From CAZGMJ01 sp964526785 (GTDB lineage: Bacteria; Planctomycetota; Phycisphaerae; Sedimentisphaerales; Anaerobacaceae): a DNA stretch of 64,000 nt. The translations under genes and the position numbers were made by a program. The notes under the pieces are model-generated. The model searched no databases. It saw only the letters and a list, made by a program, of their open reading frames with translations, and was not told the origin of the DNA. Where the stretch lies: contig CAZGMJ010000009.1 of the NCBI GenBank assembly GCA_964526785.1, positions 55,206-119,205 of the forward strand. Reading direction: 5' to 3'. Below are positions 1 through 7,960 of the stretch, piece after piece. The stretch's first letter is position 1. Every line of letters begins with the position of its first letter.

Positions 1-1166
1 ACAGTGAAGCCAGGAATTTGGGGGAGGATTACCTCCGGGCAGGCAAGGTGGCTGGTTTCGTGGTCGCCGGTGGCCAGGGCACCCGGCTGGGATTCGACGG
101 CCCGAAGGGCGACTTCCCGATCAGTCCCATTAAGAACAAGACGCTTTTCCGGATATTCGCCGAGCAGATAGCCGCGGCGAGTCAGAAATACGGCGTTACC
201 ATTGCCTGGTACGTCATGACCAGCCCGCTGAACCATGAAGCCACAATCGCGATATTCGAGAAGAACGGGTTCTTCGGCCTGGATCGCGACAATGTGATCA
301 TCTTTCAGCAGGGGACGCTGCCGAATTTCGATTTCGAGGGCCGCATCCTGCTGGCTGACAAGGACAGTATCGCGTGCTCGCCCGACGGCCACGGCGGCAG
401 TCTCAAGGCGCTCAAGACCAGCGGCGCACTCGATGATATGCGCAAACGCGGCGTTGAGATAATCAGCTATTGGCAGGTGGATAATCCTCTGGTCAATACG
501 TTCGATCCGCTGTTTATCGGACTTCATGCACTCGATGGGTCTCAGATGTCGTCGAAGGCGCTGAAGAAGAGCGAGCCGTTTGAGAAGGTGGGCAATTTCT
601 GCCTGTTGGACGGCCGGGTCAGCGTGATCGAGTACAGCGATTTGCCCGACGAACTGGCGACCAAACGCCGGGAGGATGGTTCGCTTGCGTTCGAGTTAGG
701 CAGCATTGCGATCCACATCATCGACGTGGACTTCGTCGAGCAACTCAACGAGCACGGCTTTGGCCTGCCGCTGCATCGGGCGGTCAAGAAGATTCCGCAC
801 ATCGACGCCGAGGGCAATCGCGTGGAGCCCGAGGAGCCGAACGGCGTCAAGATCGAGACGTTCATTTTCGACGCCCTGCCGCTGGCATCGAAGTCCATTA
901 TTCTGGAGGCCGTTCGCAGCGAGGAGTTCGCCCCGGTCAAGAACGCCGAGGGGACGGACAGTCCCGAGGTAACGCACCGGATGATGATCGAGCGGGACGC
1001 GAACTGGCTCGAATCAGCGGGCGTCGCGGTGCCGCGAAAGGGTGACGGTACGCCCGACTGCACAGTCGAGATAGCGCCGGGCTTTGCGCTGCATCGCGAG
1101 GACGTGCCCGCCAGGGCCGATCAGGTTCCTGCGATCGAGCCGGGCGCGGAGTTGTACCTGGGGTAA
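1..1166 (+). CDS. UDP-N-acetylglucosamine / UDP-glucose pyrophosphorylase (UDPGP family), 5' truncated
   Basis: This is a nucleotidyltransferase that joins UTP and a sugar 1-phosphate to give a UDP-sugar in the cytoplasm. The reading frame is open to the window edge from base 3, so the real start lies upstream; a TTG at 18 is only the first in-frame start-like codon inside the window. The signature GGQGTRLGFDGPKG near the N-terminus is the nucleotide-binding loop of the eukaryote-like UDPGP (UAP1) family. Later conserved-looking blocks are GHGGSLKAL (uracil/sugar region) and EPNGVKIETFIFDALP. The family includes both GlcNAc-1-P and Glc-1-P enzymes, and I cannot decide the sugar from sequence. 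The gene ends at TAA 1164-1166 and converges with the PQQ-like gene. Confidence 0.9.
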   Translation, partial: SEARNLGEDYLRAGKVAGFVVAGGQGTRLGFDGPKGDFPISPIKNKTLFRIFAEQIAAASQKYGVTIAWYVMTSPLNHEATIAIFEKNGFFGLDRDNVIIFQQGTLPNFDFEGRILLADKDSIACSPDGHGGSLKALKTSGALDDMRKRGVEIISYWQVDNPLVNTFDPLFIGLHALDGSQMSSKALKKSEPFEKVGNFCLLDGRVSVIEYSDLPDELATKRREDGSLAFELGSIAIHIIDVDFVEQLNEHGFGLPLHRAVKKIPHIDAEGNRVEPEEPNGVKIETFIFDALPLASKSIILEAVRSEEFAPVKNAEGTDSPEVTHRMMIERDANWLESAGVAVPRKGDGTPDCTVEIAPGFALHREDVPARADQVPAIEPGAELYLG

Positions 1167-1173
1167 TGCCCGG

Positions 1174-1296
1174 GTCCCTGTCCGGGGCATTCGTTTCGGT
1201 ATTTAGTTTATCGAGAGCAAGCGGCCGAAAGGTAACCGCACGCCGGACGTCCCTGGTCGGGGCGTTCGTATTCGGTATTCTATTTGTCGAGAGCAA
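1174..1296. repeat. Imperfect 47-bp direct duplication of a gene tail
   Basis: Bases 1174-1220 and 1249-1296 are two imperfect copies of the same about 47-bp sequence, separated by 28 bp. The second copy carries the last codons and stop of the minus-strand PQQ-like gene (ALDK-stop). The first copy therefore reads as a duplicated, diverged end of that gene in the convergent intergenic space. Confidence 0.7.
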
Positions 1297-2800
1297 CGGC
1301 GTAGAGCTTGTGCATGGAGGTCACGTAGACGACGCCGTTTGCGGCAGTGGGGGTAGCGGCGCTGGCGGAATCGAGTTCGATCTCGGCCAGCACCTTCTTT
1401 TCCGGGGCAGCCGCGAGGATGTAGAAGTCCTTTCGGCGGGTGCCCACATACACCTTGCCGTCGGCGACGAGCGTCGAGGCCCAGATTTCACCGTCGGCGT
1501 CATGCGTCCAGTGTGTGCGGCCCGTCTCGGCGTCGAAGCAGTGGATGAAGCCGCCGCAATCGGCGACGAAGACCATGCCGTTGTAGACGGCGGGCGTTGA
1601 GACGCAGTGCTTATTCAGTTCGCGAGACCAGAGCGGGCCGGCCTCGGTGGTATCGCCGGTTTTCGCAGCGTCGATGCACTGGAGCCAGGCCTTGTTCTTG
1701 CCCCACCAGATGTCGCCGCCGAGGGTGAGATAGATGCGGTCGCTGTGGAATACGGGCATGCTCTTGATGTTGCTCGGGCTGACTTCGCGATTGCGTTTGT
1801 ACTCGTGGATATTCTTTTTGGGGGCGTTCGGGTCACCGTCGAATCGCCAGAGGCGTTCGAGCGTGGCCACCTCGCCCTCGGGCGGAGCCTGCTCCAGGGC
1901 TTCGAAGCCGTACAGCACGCCATCGCCGCCGCCGAAGAAGATCCGCTTCTGGCCGTTGACCACGCCCAGAGCAGGCGAGGACCAGGTGCTGTGGAAGACC
2001 ATATCCCCGATCTTCTCGTCGTCGCGAGCGAGGTATCGGCCCGTGTGCTTGTCGATGACGATGAGGCTGGGGCCTTCGGGCTTTCTGTTTGCCCGGTGGG
2101 TGTTGTCAACGCCGTTACTGGTATTGACGTAGATGAAGTCGCCGTCGATAAGCGGCGAGGCGTGGGCGGCGTCGTGGGGGTATGTGCCGGCCTGGTTCGG
2201 AATGTCGAACAGCCAGATGATGTCTGCGTCGATGGCGGTTACTTCCATCGGGGCCTTGCCGTCGAGGGCCATATGGCGGCCTTCGTCTTCGTACGGACCG
2301 TCGTTGCCATTGGATTGGCCGTGCATGTCGAGGCAGACCAGTTCGCCGCGGTTGGTCATGACGTAGATGCGGTCGCCTTCGATGGTTGGCGGCGATACGA
2401 TTCCGCCGCGGGGCCAGTCGAGATAGGGATCCGGGCCGAGTTTGGGGACGACCAGTTGCCAGAGGAAGCTGCCGTCCTTTTCGTCGAGACAGATCAGGAT
2501 GCCACGGTCGCCTTTGTGACGGGGGTCTCGCGGCGGGCTGTTGTTGGTGCCGAGCAGGACACGGCCGGAAGCAATGATGGGGGTGCCCCAGGTTTCGCTG
2601 CCGAGATCGGCGGTCCACTTGATGTTGGCGCCTGTTTGGGGATCGAAGGTCGCGGGCAGATTGGTTTCGGTCGAGATCATGTTGCGCGTGAACTTCTGAC
2701 CCCAATGGGGCTGGTCGGCGGCGACGGCCGGGGCGACCAGAACGGCTGCGATGGTCAATAAAACGATCGGGTTGGAGCATCTGAGATTGCGTATCATCAT
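1280..2800 (-). CDS. Secreted PQQ-binding-like beta-propeller repeat protein
   Basis: This is a predicted exported protein of about 506 residues. It opens with a hydrophobic signal segment (IVLLTIAAVLVAPAVAA) and then has repeated tryptophan-containing blades such as WTADLGSETWGTP, SFLWQL, RTHWTHDADGEIWAS and AATPTAANGVVYV. These are typical of PQQ-like eight-bladed propellers related to BamB and quinoprotein dehydrogenases. I see no clear catalytic dehydrogenase motif, so it is more likely a binding or scaffold propeller. The start at 2800 is preferred over 2815 because GGGGA lies about 8 bases upstream of that ATG. It is monocistronic, with a duplicated gene-end sequence downstream. Confidence 0.88.
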   Translation of the reverse strand: MMIRNLRCSNPIVLLTIAAVLVAPAVAADQPHWGQKFTRNMISTETNLPATFDPQTGANIKWTADLGSETWGTPIIASGRVLLGTNNSPPRDPRHKGDRGILICLDEKDGSFLWQLVVPKLGPDPYLDWPRGGIVSPPTIEGDRIYVMTNRGELVCLDMHGQSNGNDGPYEDEGRHMALDGKAPMEVTAIDADIIWLFDIPNQAGTYPHDAAHASPLIDGDFIYVNTSNGVDNTHRANRKPEGPSLIVIDKHTGRYLARDDEKIGDMVFHSTWSSPALGVVNGQKRIFFGGGDGVLYGFEALEQAPPEGEVATLERLWRFDGDPNAPKKNIHEYKRNREVSPSNIKSMPVFHSDRIYLTLGGDIWWGKNKAWLQCIDAAKTGDTTEAGPLWSRELNKHCVSTPAVYNGMVFVADCGGFIHCFDAETGRTHWTHDADGEIWASTLVADGKVYVGTRRKDFYILAAAPEKKVLAEIELDSASAATPTAANGVVYVTSMHKLYAVALDK

Positions 2801-3973
2801 GTGTTGGGTCCCCATTTTCGGCGTCGATTGACGATTCTGCCTGCTTTGCGGGCAGGATTACAGCAGGTACGAAGCACGCAACTGCTTTGTTTGAGGGCAT
2901 TGTAGCGTTTTGCGGGCTGCTCTGCTACGGATAATCCGCTGCCAACGGAGGCTGATTTTGCAGAATCGGTAGTAGCGCGCACAGGTGCAATTGGCTTTGC
3001 TTTCGGGCGGCATTGGCCGGGCTGCGGCTTCTTTCCGGGCGTAACTCCATAGACTAAAGGCACTTGGGCACGTTTGCCTATATTACTATTGGCTTTGTTT
3101 TGTCGAACGACAAGCATGAGGGTATCGAGCGAGGGAAACCGCGAGGGTAGCAGGTTGCGTATCTTTGTCCTGCGAACGACGGACACTTTCTCCATATTGA
3201 CATTGGCTTTGTTTTGTCGAAATACAGGCATCAGGGGATCAACGAGGCAGTGAGGAAAGACAAGCGACCGGCAGGGACGCGGATGTGTAGATAGGCAACT
3301 GCATGCGACCACGGTATTTTCTCCATTTTGCTTTTGGGTTCGTTTTCCATAAACGACAGGGCGAGGGCACCGAGGCAGTGAGGAAAAGCAGACGTTAGTC
3401 CGGGGCAGCGAGCCATTGGCCATCTTGCCTATCTTACTTTTGGCTTTGTTTTTCCGAAAGACCGGCATCAGGGCATCGCGGGAACAAGGCATCAAGGGCC
3501 ACAGACTTTGCCCCAGCATCCTGTGAGTGACGGACATTTCCTCTATCTTACCATTGGCTTTGTTTTTCCGAAAGACCGGCATCAGGGCAGCAAGGGATAG
3601 ATGGCGTGTTGCGCCATTGGGGGAGGACTGTCTGTTACCAACTTTCGCATTGTCTTTCCTGATGCATCGGGATCTTCGATGTTTTGCATTTTCTTGACTC
3701 CAACTGATTTTAAAAGGTCGCAGGGTCCGTCTGGATGCGGGCGTGCGGCAAGCCGGGCGGTTTGGGGCGGTCCGCAGGGGCGATGTTGTATACAGTTCAG
3801 GCGGCATTGCGTTATCTCACAGATAATACTTCAATTCTATGTTAGGTGTGTATTATACAAAACAGGCCATCATAAGTCAAGGGAATTGATCGCGGATTCC
3901 TGAGATTTCCGCAGGGGGGCGTTGCACGACGAATGGCGGAGGGCTTTTGGGGAAGGCGAAACGGGAAAAGAAT
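2801..3973. other. Long intergenic region holding the repeat field
   Basis: About 1.2 kb separates the PQQ-like gene from the orphan PEP-CTERM tail. Apart from the six repeats I find no convincing gene. The end nearest 3800-3900 is A/T rich (ATTATAC-like stretches) and could hold promoters, but no paired -35/-10 boxes stood out. Confidence 0.6.
2993..3590. repeat. Field of six diverged direct repeats (GGCTTTGTTTTTCCGAAAG core)
   Basis: Six related units begin near 2993 (degenerate), 3091, 3205, 3336, 3442 and 3555, at intervals of 98, 114, 131, 106 and 113 bases. The best copies (3442 and 3555) share TTGGCTTTGTTTTTCCGAAA followed by GACCGGCATCAGGGC, preceded by a short A/T-rich stretch. Read on the minus strand this becomes an LMPVFRKNKAN-like peptide repeated in one open frame (2797-3807). 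That frame has no family match I know and no ribosome site, and the sequence between units is not conserved. I treat the area as non-coding repetitive DNA. Confidence 0.75.
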
Positions 3974-4001
3974 AGGGCCGCGAGTGGATGCTCACGGCCC
4001 T
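3974..4001 (-). terminator. Rho-independent terminator (minus strand)
   Basis: AGGGCCG (3974-3980) pairs with CGGCCCT (3995-4001). The stem extends by three more pairs after one mismatch. Read on the minus strand it is followed by a T-rich run (bases 3966-3973 are AAAGAATA on the plus strand). It lies 29 bases past the stop of the orphan PEP-CTERM tail. Confidence 0.65.
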
Positions 4002-4029
4002 TAGATATACTGAATCAACAGGTGCGATT

Positions 4030-4134
4030 TCAGAGCGTTCTGCGTCTTCGCAGCCAGGCAACGAGGCTCACGCCGATGCCGCCGAGGAGGATTGCGCCGG
4101 GAACGGGTATGTGCAGGGGTCTGGTTTCGGGTTG
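4030..4134 (-). pseudogene. Orphan PEP-CTERM sorting tail (gene remnant)
   Basis: The last 34 codons of a PEP-CTERM type protein are readable here: a PVPGAILLGG motif, a hydrophobic helix (IGVSLVAWL) and a basic end RRRRTL. It closely matches the tail of the PEP-CTERM gene at 6386-7138 (PAPGAILLAS, then GLVGYLRRRKSL), including at the DNA level and in having a GGGCCG terminator downstream. No body of such a protein precedes it. The upstream sequence in this frame runs into the prepilin-like gene in another frame. It is most simply a remnant whose 5' part was replaced. A programmed frameshift from the prepilin-like gene is possible but unsupported. Confidence 0.6.
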
Positions 4135-4153
4135 AGAGCAGTTATGACGCGGT

Positions 4154-4921
4154 CTACTGGAGGGCTTTTCGGGCGTAGTGGTCGACCATCCATTCGAAGT
4201 CCGCCCATTCATCTTCGTCGACGGGGTCGCGGTAGAATGAGAAGCCTTCCTGGTGGAGCGCTCTCTGGTTCCATTTCATGAATTCGATCGACTTGAAGTT
4301 GTGCATATCGACGTGTCCGTCGGCGTAGCCGAGTGTATTGCTGTTGCCGCGGTGCCAGACGCCGAGAGGGTCCACCCACTGCTGCCGGCTGCCGGGGTAT
4401 AGGACCCACGAACCCATGTTGTAGCCTCGGGGATCGCATTCGGCGAGGAAGACGTATTTCATTGCGGGCTGGGTGATATCGCCGTATCTGACGCAGGGGA
4501 TGATTTCCCAGCCGCCGTCCTGGCCGACGCCGTTCATGCCGCCGGCGATGGAGTAGGTTCTCCAGGCGTTGTTATGGCCGGGAACGTTCTTTCTTCTGTC
4601 GGAGGGGCAGCGGTATGTGTCGTGGTTCTTGATGTACGGCCAGAGCAGGCCATCTTCGATCATCTGCTTGTGCTCGGCCAGCGTGCCGGGGCCCTGGCGG
4701 ACCCACGCGTCGTCGCCGGGGTGGCCCTTGACGAGTTTGTCGTCGTTGGCGTCTTTGTACATCAGCCAGGCATAGAGCAGTTGGCGAATGTTGCCGCGGC
4801 AGACAACCGAACGGCCCTGCTCCTTTGCGATTCTCAGGGCGGGCATCAGGATGGCCATAAGTACGGCGATGACAGCGATGACTACCAGCAGTTCAATGAG
4901 TGTGAACGCTCGTGTCTTCAT
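4154..4921 (-). CDS. Prepilin-type N-terminal methylation (H-X9-DG family) protein
   Basis: This is a type II secretion/pilin-like protein of 255 residues. It starts MKTRAFTLIELLVVIAVIAV: the FTLIELLVV segment is the class III signal cut and methylated by prepilin peptidase, with Glu5 of the mature protein present. The C-terminal region has the YADGHVDMHNF block of the planctomycete H-X9-DG/DUF1559-like group. The start at 4921 is chosen over the longer frame (4981) because AGGAG lies just upstream and the signal begins there. A promoter with -10 TATAAT lies at 4996-5024. The function is unknown for this large family; it may be a surface or pseudopilin component. Confidence 0.9.
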   Translation of the reverse strand: MKTRAFTLIELLVVIAVIAVLMAILMPALRIAKEQGRSVVCRGNIRQLLYAWLMYKDANDDKLVKGHPGDDAWVRQGPGTLAEHKQMIEDGLLWPYIKNHDTYRCPSDRRKNVPGHNNAWRTYSIAGGMNGVGQDGGWEIIPCVRYGDITQPAMKYVFLAECDPRGYNMGSWVLYPGSRQQWVDPLGVWHRGNSNTLGYADGHVDMHNFKSIEFMKWNQRALHQEGFSFYRDPVDEDEWADFEWMVDHYARKALQ

Positions 4922-4995
4922 TGCACGTCTCCTCGGGATGGACGACACAAGGCGTGTTCCCCACAGCAGGTCCACGTTCAACAGTTGTACGCTAC

Positions 4996-5024
4996 ATTAT
5001 ATCAGAAATGAATTCTTGCGGCAA
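4996..5024 (-). promoter_or_regulatory. Sigma70-like promoter of the prepilin-like gene
   Basis: On the minus strand, TTGCCG (5024-5019), a 17-base spacer and TATAAT (5001-4996) lie about 75 bases upstream of the ATG at 4921. Confidence 0.6.
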
Positions 5025-5171
5025 ATACAAAAAAGAAAGCAACCGTGTGGTCTGTCGGCATGTTTGCTCAGCCCAGTCCGCGGGATGCTCGGGGAGTTTC
5101 GGCGCGGGTTCGAGCGAACGGCCGCTTCGGTTTCCAGCCGGGGGCGGCCGGGGCCTGTATCTACCGGCGAT

Positions 5172-5786
5172 TTAGAGGAACTGGAGCCATTGCTCTTCGC
5201 TGATGATGGTGATGGGAGCGCCCTTTTGTTTGTGGTTTCTGGCCTGTTCGATTTTTTCGCCGTGTGTTGTGTCGGCCCAGTCGTGTCCGGCGAGGGTGCC
5301 GATAACGAGATAGTCGACGTCGGGACCGACGGCCGGGACGAACGCGCCGCCGCGTTCTCGCACGGCTCGTTCGCATGCCAGGTGCGTGCCGTAGAGGAAG
5401 CCGCCGGCGAAGCAGAAGGCGCGGTCGGCAATAGATATGCTGTCCACATCGTCGATGGGCAGTTCTTCGGGTTCGCCGGAGGCGGCGGGTTCGTCCTCGA
5501 GCGTTCCGGCGATGAGATCCTTGAGGGTCTGTCTGAGGTGTTCTCTTTCGTCTTCGGTGATGACGCCGTCGGCGAGGACGTCGCGAATGCGGGCATAGAC
5601 GACCCTGCCCGGCCAGGTTGCGGCGATATCCTCGTTGTCTTCGAGCCAGACGTTGAGGAATTTGATTTCGTCGTCGTTGAGGTCGCCGTCGGCGAGCAGG
5701 CCCTCGCTGATGCCGAGCAATGCTTCGCAGGAACGTCTCAATAGCTGTGTGTCAGTTGGTGCGAATCGTGCGTGTGAATCGTCCAT
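5172..5786 (-). CDS. BRCT-domain protein (DNA ligase C-terminus-like)
   Basis: This 204-residue protein is probably cytoplasmic. The N-terminal half is helical and acidic (GISEGLLADGDLNDDEIKFL, DGVITEDEREHL), resembling a TerB-like or EF-hand-like helical module. The C-terminal half reads as a BRCT domain: FCFAGGFLYGTHLACERAV, then VDYLVIGTLAGHDWADTTHG with the lysine-rich strand GEKIEQARNHKQKGAPITII, as in the last domain of NAD-dependent DNA ligase. No ligase catalytic lysine is present, so it cannot be a ligase. The start at 5786 has AGGGA upstream; the 24 extra codons before it lack a ribosome site. BRCT proteins of this size are common in bacteria without a known job. Confidence 0.8.
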   Translation of the reverse strand: MDDSHARFAPTDTQLLRRSCEALLGISEGLLADGDLNDDEIKFLNVWLEDNEDIAATWPGRVVYARIRDVLADGVITEDEREHLRQTLKDLIAGTLEDEPAASGEPEELPIDDVDSISIADRAFCFAGGFLYGTHLACERAVRERGGAFVPAVGPDVDYLVIGTLAGHDWADTTHGEKIEQARNHKQKGAPITIISEEQWLQFL

Positions 5787-6000
5787 ACGTTTGTCCCTTC
5801 TTGCGCCCGTGCTGTGCGTTGCGCAGGTCATTTGCTGAACAATCGTGCCGGACAACATATCGGTATCGATCGCGCATCAGCTCCGGCCCTGCAGATGCGG
5901 CGCACTCATTCTACAGTGCGAGCCACGCAATTCAACCGCAAAAGCGCCCCGATGAAATGAACGATCTACGGTGGCGGGGGCGGCGTCGGCGCCGGGAGCG

Positions 6001-6180
6001 TTATGTCTCGTTTTTACGGCGGGTGACGGCGAAGTAGACGACGTACAGCCAGGAAAAGACGCCGTGTATGACGGCCAAGAGAATGGAGCGGTTTCGATGC
6101 CACGAGATGGTGACGGCAATCGCCGAGCCGAGGCCGATGCCGGACTGGGCTGCTGTGTGGGTCACTTGTGCGAGAATCAT
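6001..6180 (-). CDS. Small two-helix membrane protein, 59 aa
   Basis: The frame encodes 59 residues. It begins MILAQVTHTAAQSGIGLGSA, has a central ISWHRNRSILLAVIHGVFSW, and ends LYVVYFAVTRRKNET. There are two hydrophobic segments around residues 14-25 and 33-52, separated by the polar SWHRNRS turn. The pattern G-I-G-L-x-x-A-x-A-V-x-I-S-W-x-R-N-x-S followed by H-G-x-x-x-W-x-Y-V-x-Y-F resembles small membrane proteins I have seen in Bacteroidota and Planctomycetota genomes; the function is unknown. The sequence CTGGAG lies about 6 bases upstream of the ATG. It lies alone between the BRCT gene and the PEP-CTERM gene. Confidence 0.7.
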   Translation of the reverse strand: MILAQVTHTAAQSGIGLGSAIAVTISWHRNRSILLAVIHGVFSWLYVVYFAVTRRKNET

Positions 6181-6325
6181 ATCGGCTCCAGGATTTCAAG
6201 GTCTGGTATGTAACTGCATTTGAGAGTCTACGCGGCGGGCCGGAACCATTCAAAAGGAAAAGGCAAGGGGTATGAAGGCCAGAGCAGCAAAGAACGAGCG
6301 TCGTTTTGGTTCGGCATACTGAGAA

Positions 6326-6356
6326 AGGGCCGCGAAGTCGTATTCTCCGCGGCCCT
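6326..6356 (-). terminator. Rho-independent terminator of the PEP-CTERM gene
   Basis: A perfect 9-bp stem AGGGCCGCG (6326-6334) / CGCGGCCCT (6348-6356) has a 13-base loop. On the minus strand it is followed by TTTCTC. It lies 30 bases past the PEP-CTERM stop codon at 6386, matching the arrangement at 3974-4134. Confidence 0.7.
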
Positions 6357-6385
6357 GTGTTCGTCTATCGATGACGCAATTGCGT

Positions 6386-7138
6386 TTAGAGCGATTTGCG
6401 TCTTCGCAGGTAGCCGACGAGACCGGCGCCGATGCTTGCAAGCAGGATTGCGCCGGGAGCGGGAATGACAGGCGCACTGCCGGCTTCCGTGCTCAGGTAC
6501 GCATAATCCAAGGCCACGTACGGCTCGTTGCTTGCGTTGATATTGATGACAACCTCTCCGTCGGTCATATCCGTCCACGGGACCGTGGCGAACGCCAACT
6601 GGACCAATCCATCTTCGTCACTGTCCTGGGTGGTCATGTCATGTGACGTTCCATCCACGTTGATCGTCAACGGCGTCACATCATAATCACCGAACAGGAC
6701 GTTGATGAAGTGATCGGCGCCGAAATCAGGATCGCCGCTTACGGGAGCGGTGAAGCTAAACGTGAACTGCGCATCATCTGCAGGCGAATCACCAAATGCT
6801 CCATCGCCGGGATAGTCGTAGAAATCTTCGAGCGAGATATCCGTCCACTGGGCTCCGGTTGTTGCCGCCTTCTCAGATGCGGAGCGATTGTCGAATTCAT
6901 CGTTGCCGCCGACGTGCACTGCACCGTCGTTATCGATATCCGGGAGAAACTCGCCGGCCTCGAGGATTCCGTCGCCGTCGGTGTCCGGGTCAGTGTTCTG
7001 TGCCGATTCCCAGGAATCGTTGGGATTGACAAAGCCGAAGCCGTCGACATCTCCGATCAACGAGGTGATTGAGAATGCAGTGCTCGGCAGCAGCGCCATT
7101 GCAAATACGGTTAGAAAGCAAAGTGTTCTTTTGTTCAT
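6386..7138 (-). CDS. PEP-CTERM (PAP variant) exported protein
   Basis: This is a secreted 250-residue protein. It has an N-terminal signal peptide (TLCFLTVFAMALLPSTAFS) and an acidic calcium-loop-like part (DPDTDGDGILEAGEFLPDID, similar to EF-hand/dockerin loops). A beta-rich middle follows, and then a C-terminal sorting signal: PAPGAILLAS, a hydrophobic helix and LRRRKSL. Proteins with this tail are thought to be processed by an exosortase and delivered to the cell surface; no exosortase is in the window. The start at 7138 follows AAGGAGG at good spacing. The body shows no enzyme motif I recognise. Confidence 0.85.
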   Translation of the reverse strand: MNKRTLCFLTVFAMALLPSTAFSITSLIGDVDGFGFVNPNDSWESAQNTDPDTDGDGILEAGEFLPDIDNDGAVHVGGNDEFDNRSASEKAATTGAQWTDISLEDFYDYPGDGAFGDSPADDAQFTFSFTAPVSGDPDFGADHFINVLFGDYDVTPLTINVDGTSHDMTTQDSDEDGLVQLAFATVPWTDMTDGEVVININASNEPYVALDYAYLSTEAGSAPVIPAPGAILLASIGAGLVGYLRRRKSL

Positions 7139-7710
7139 GGAAAGCCTCCTTTTCAATCATTAGCCGCCCTTGGGTTACGATGCGTGCATCGAATCGGTCC
7201 GATGCACCGTGCTGATACTGGTTGTTGCGCAATTGCGTGATCCAGATTCGAAGGGCGCAACAGAATCTGAGATCTCTGCATTACGTAGATGCCGCTATAT
7301 AGTGAAGACAGCGTGTTTCGCCACCCTCCAGACTATCCGGTGCCGCCGTTTGCAACGCCTGCTCTTTGTCATTTTGGCCGTAACATGACAGTGGCGACCG
7401 TTTGTTTTCGATTGTCCATTACATACAAGCCGATACTTGCCATATTACGCTATTTGCAGGCGGGCGGTCATAGGGAGAATACGCAAAAGGACTGAGGGAA
7501 AAGCCTGCATTCGGTGTCGGGCGCCGTGCGGTTGAACGCCGCAGATGGAATTCGCCGGTCATTTCGTCGGCGTTCTTGTACAAGGGGCCTTTACGGAATT
7601 CTTATGGTATGCGAACGATGCGTGAACAGAGTTGCGGATAATACATGCGCCGGTTGAGGGTCGTTTTGGGGACTGTCCGGATATGAGCCGGGGCTAGAGA
7701 ACATTTATTT
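7139..7710. other. Intergenic region without a recognised gene
   Basis: This stretch lies upstream of the PEP-CTERM gene and before a weak small ORF. It must contain the PEP-CTERM promoter, but no clear boxes are visible. A short inverted repeat (AGATTC...GAATCT near 7244-7268) is the only structure noticed. Confidence 0.4.
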
Positions 7711-7944
7711 ATGTGGCGAATCATCGATCATACGGATGGGAGTATTCGCGGCGCTCTGGAGACGGAGTGGGGGCCGGAGTCGGCCGGTGATGCGCTCGAG
7801 CGGGGGCATCTGTTCGGGGCGGCGATGGATATCGTGCATGAGTTGGAGCACCTGGGCTTTGCACTGCATCGGGACTTCGATTTGCGACCGGCCAGAGATC
7901 GTGGGATCGAGGGCCTGGTGAAGAGCGGCCAGGCACGGACTTGA
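7711..7944 (+). CDS. Hypothetical small protein, 77 aa
   Basis: This short acidic protein begins MWRIIDHTDGSIRGALETEW. Third codon positions are mostly G or C, as in real genes of the window, and the composition is protein-like, with no transmembrane part. There is no good ribosome site before the ATG (an A/T-rich stretch instead) and I recognise no family. It could be a real small cytoplasmic protein or a chance frame. Confidence 0.35.
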   Translation: MWRIIDHTDGSIRGALETEWGPESAGDALERGHLFGAAMDIVHELEHLGFALHRDFDLRPARDRGIEGLVKSGQART

Positions 7945-7960
7945 CGCCTGCTGATACCCT

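Noticed and set aside
1607..2761. Long plus-strand open frame of 384 codons opposite the PQQ-like gene
   Set aside because: It is the antisense shadow of a gene with a clear signal peptide and propeller repeats; its translation lacks domain features.
2993..3590. Possible CRISPR array in the repeat field
   Set aside because: The intervals (98-131) and repeat cores are too irregular, units are diverged, and no cas genes are nearby.
2797..3807. A 336-codon open frame on the minus strand with repeated LMPVFRKNKAN-like peptides
   Set aside because: The frame is open because of the DNA repeats; it overlaps the start of the PQQ-like gene, has no ribosome site, and the spacers show no protein-like composition. 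Kept as a repeat field.
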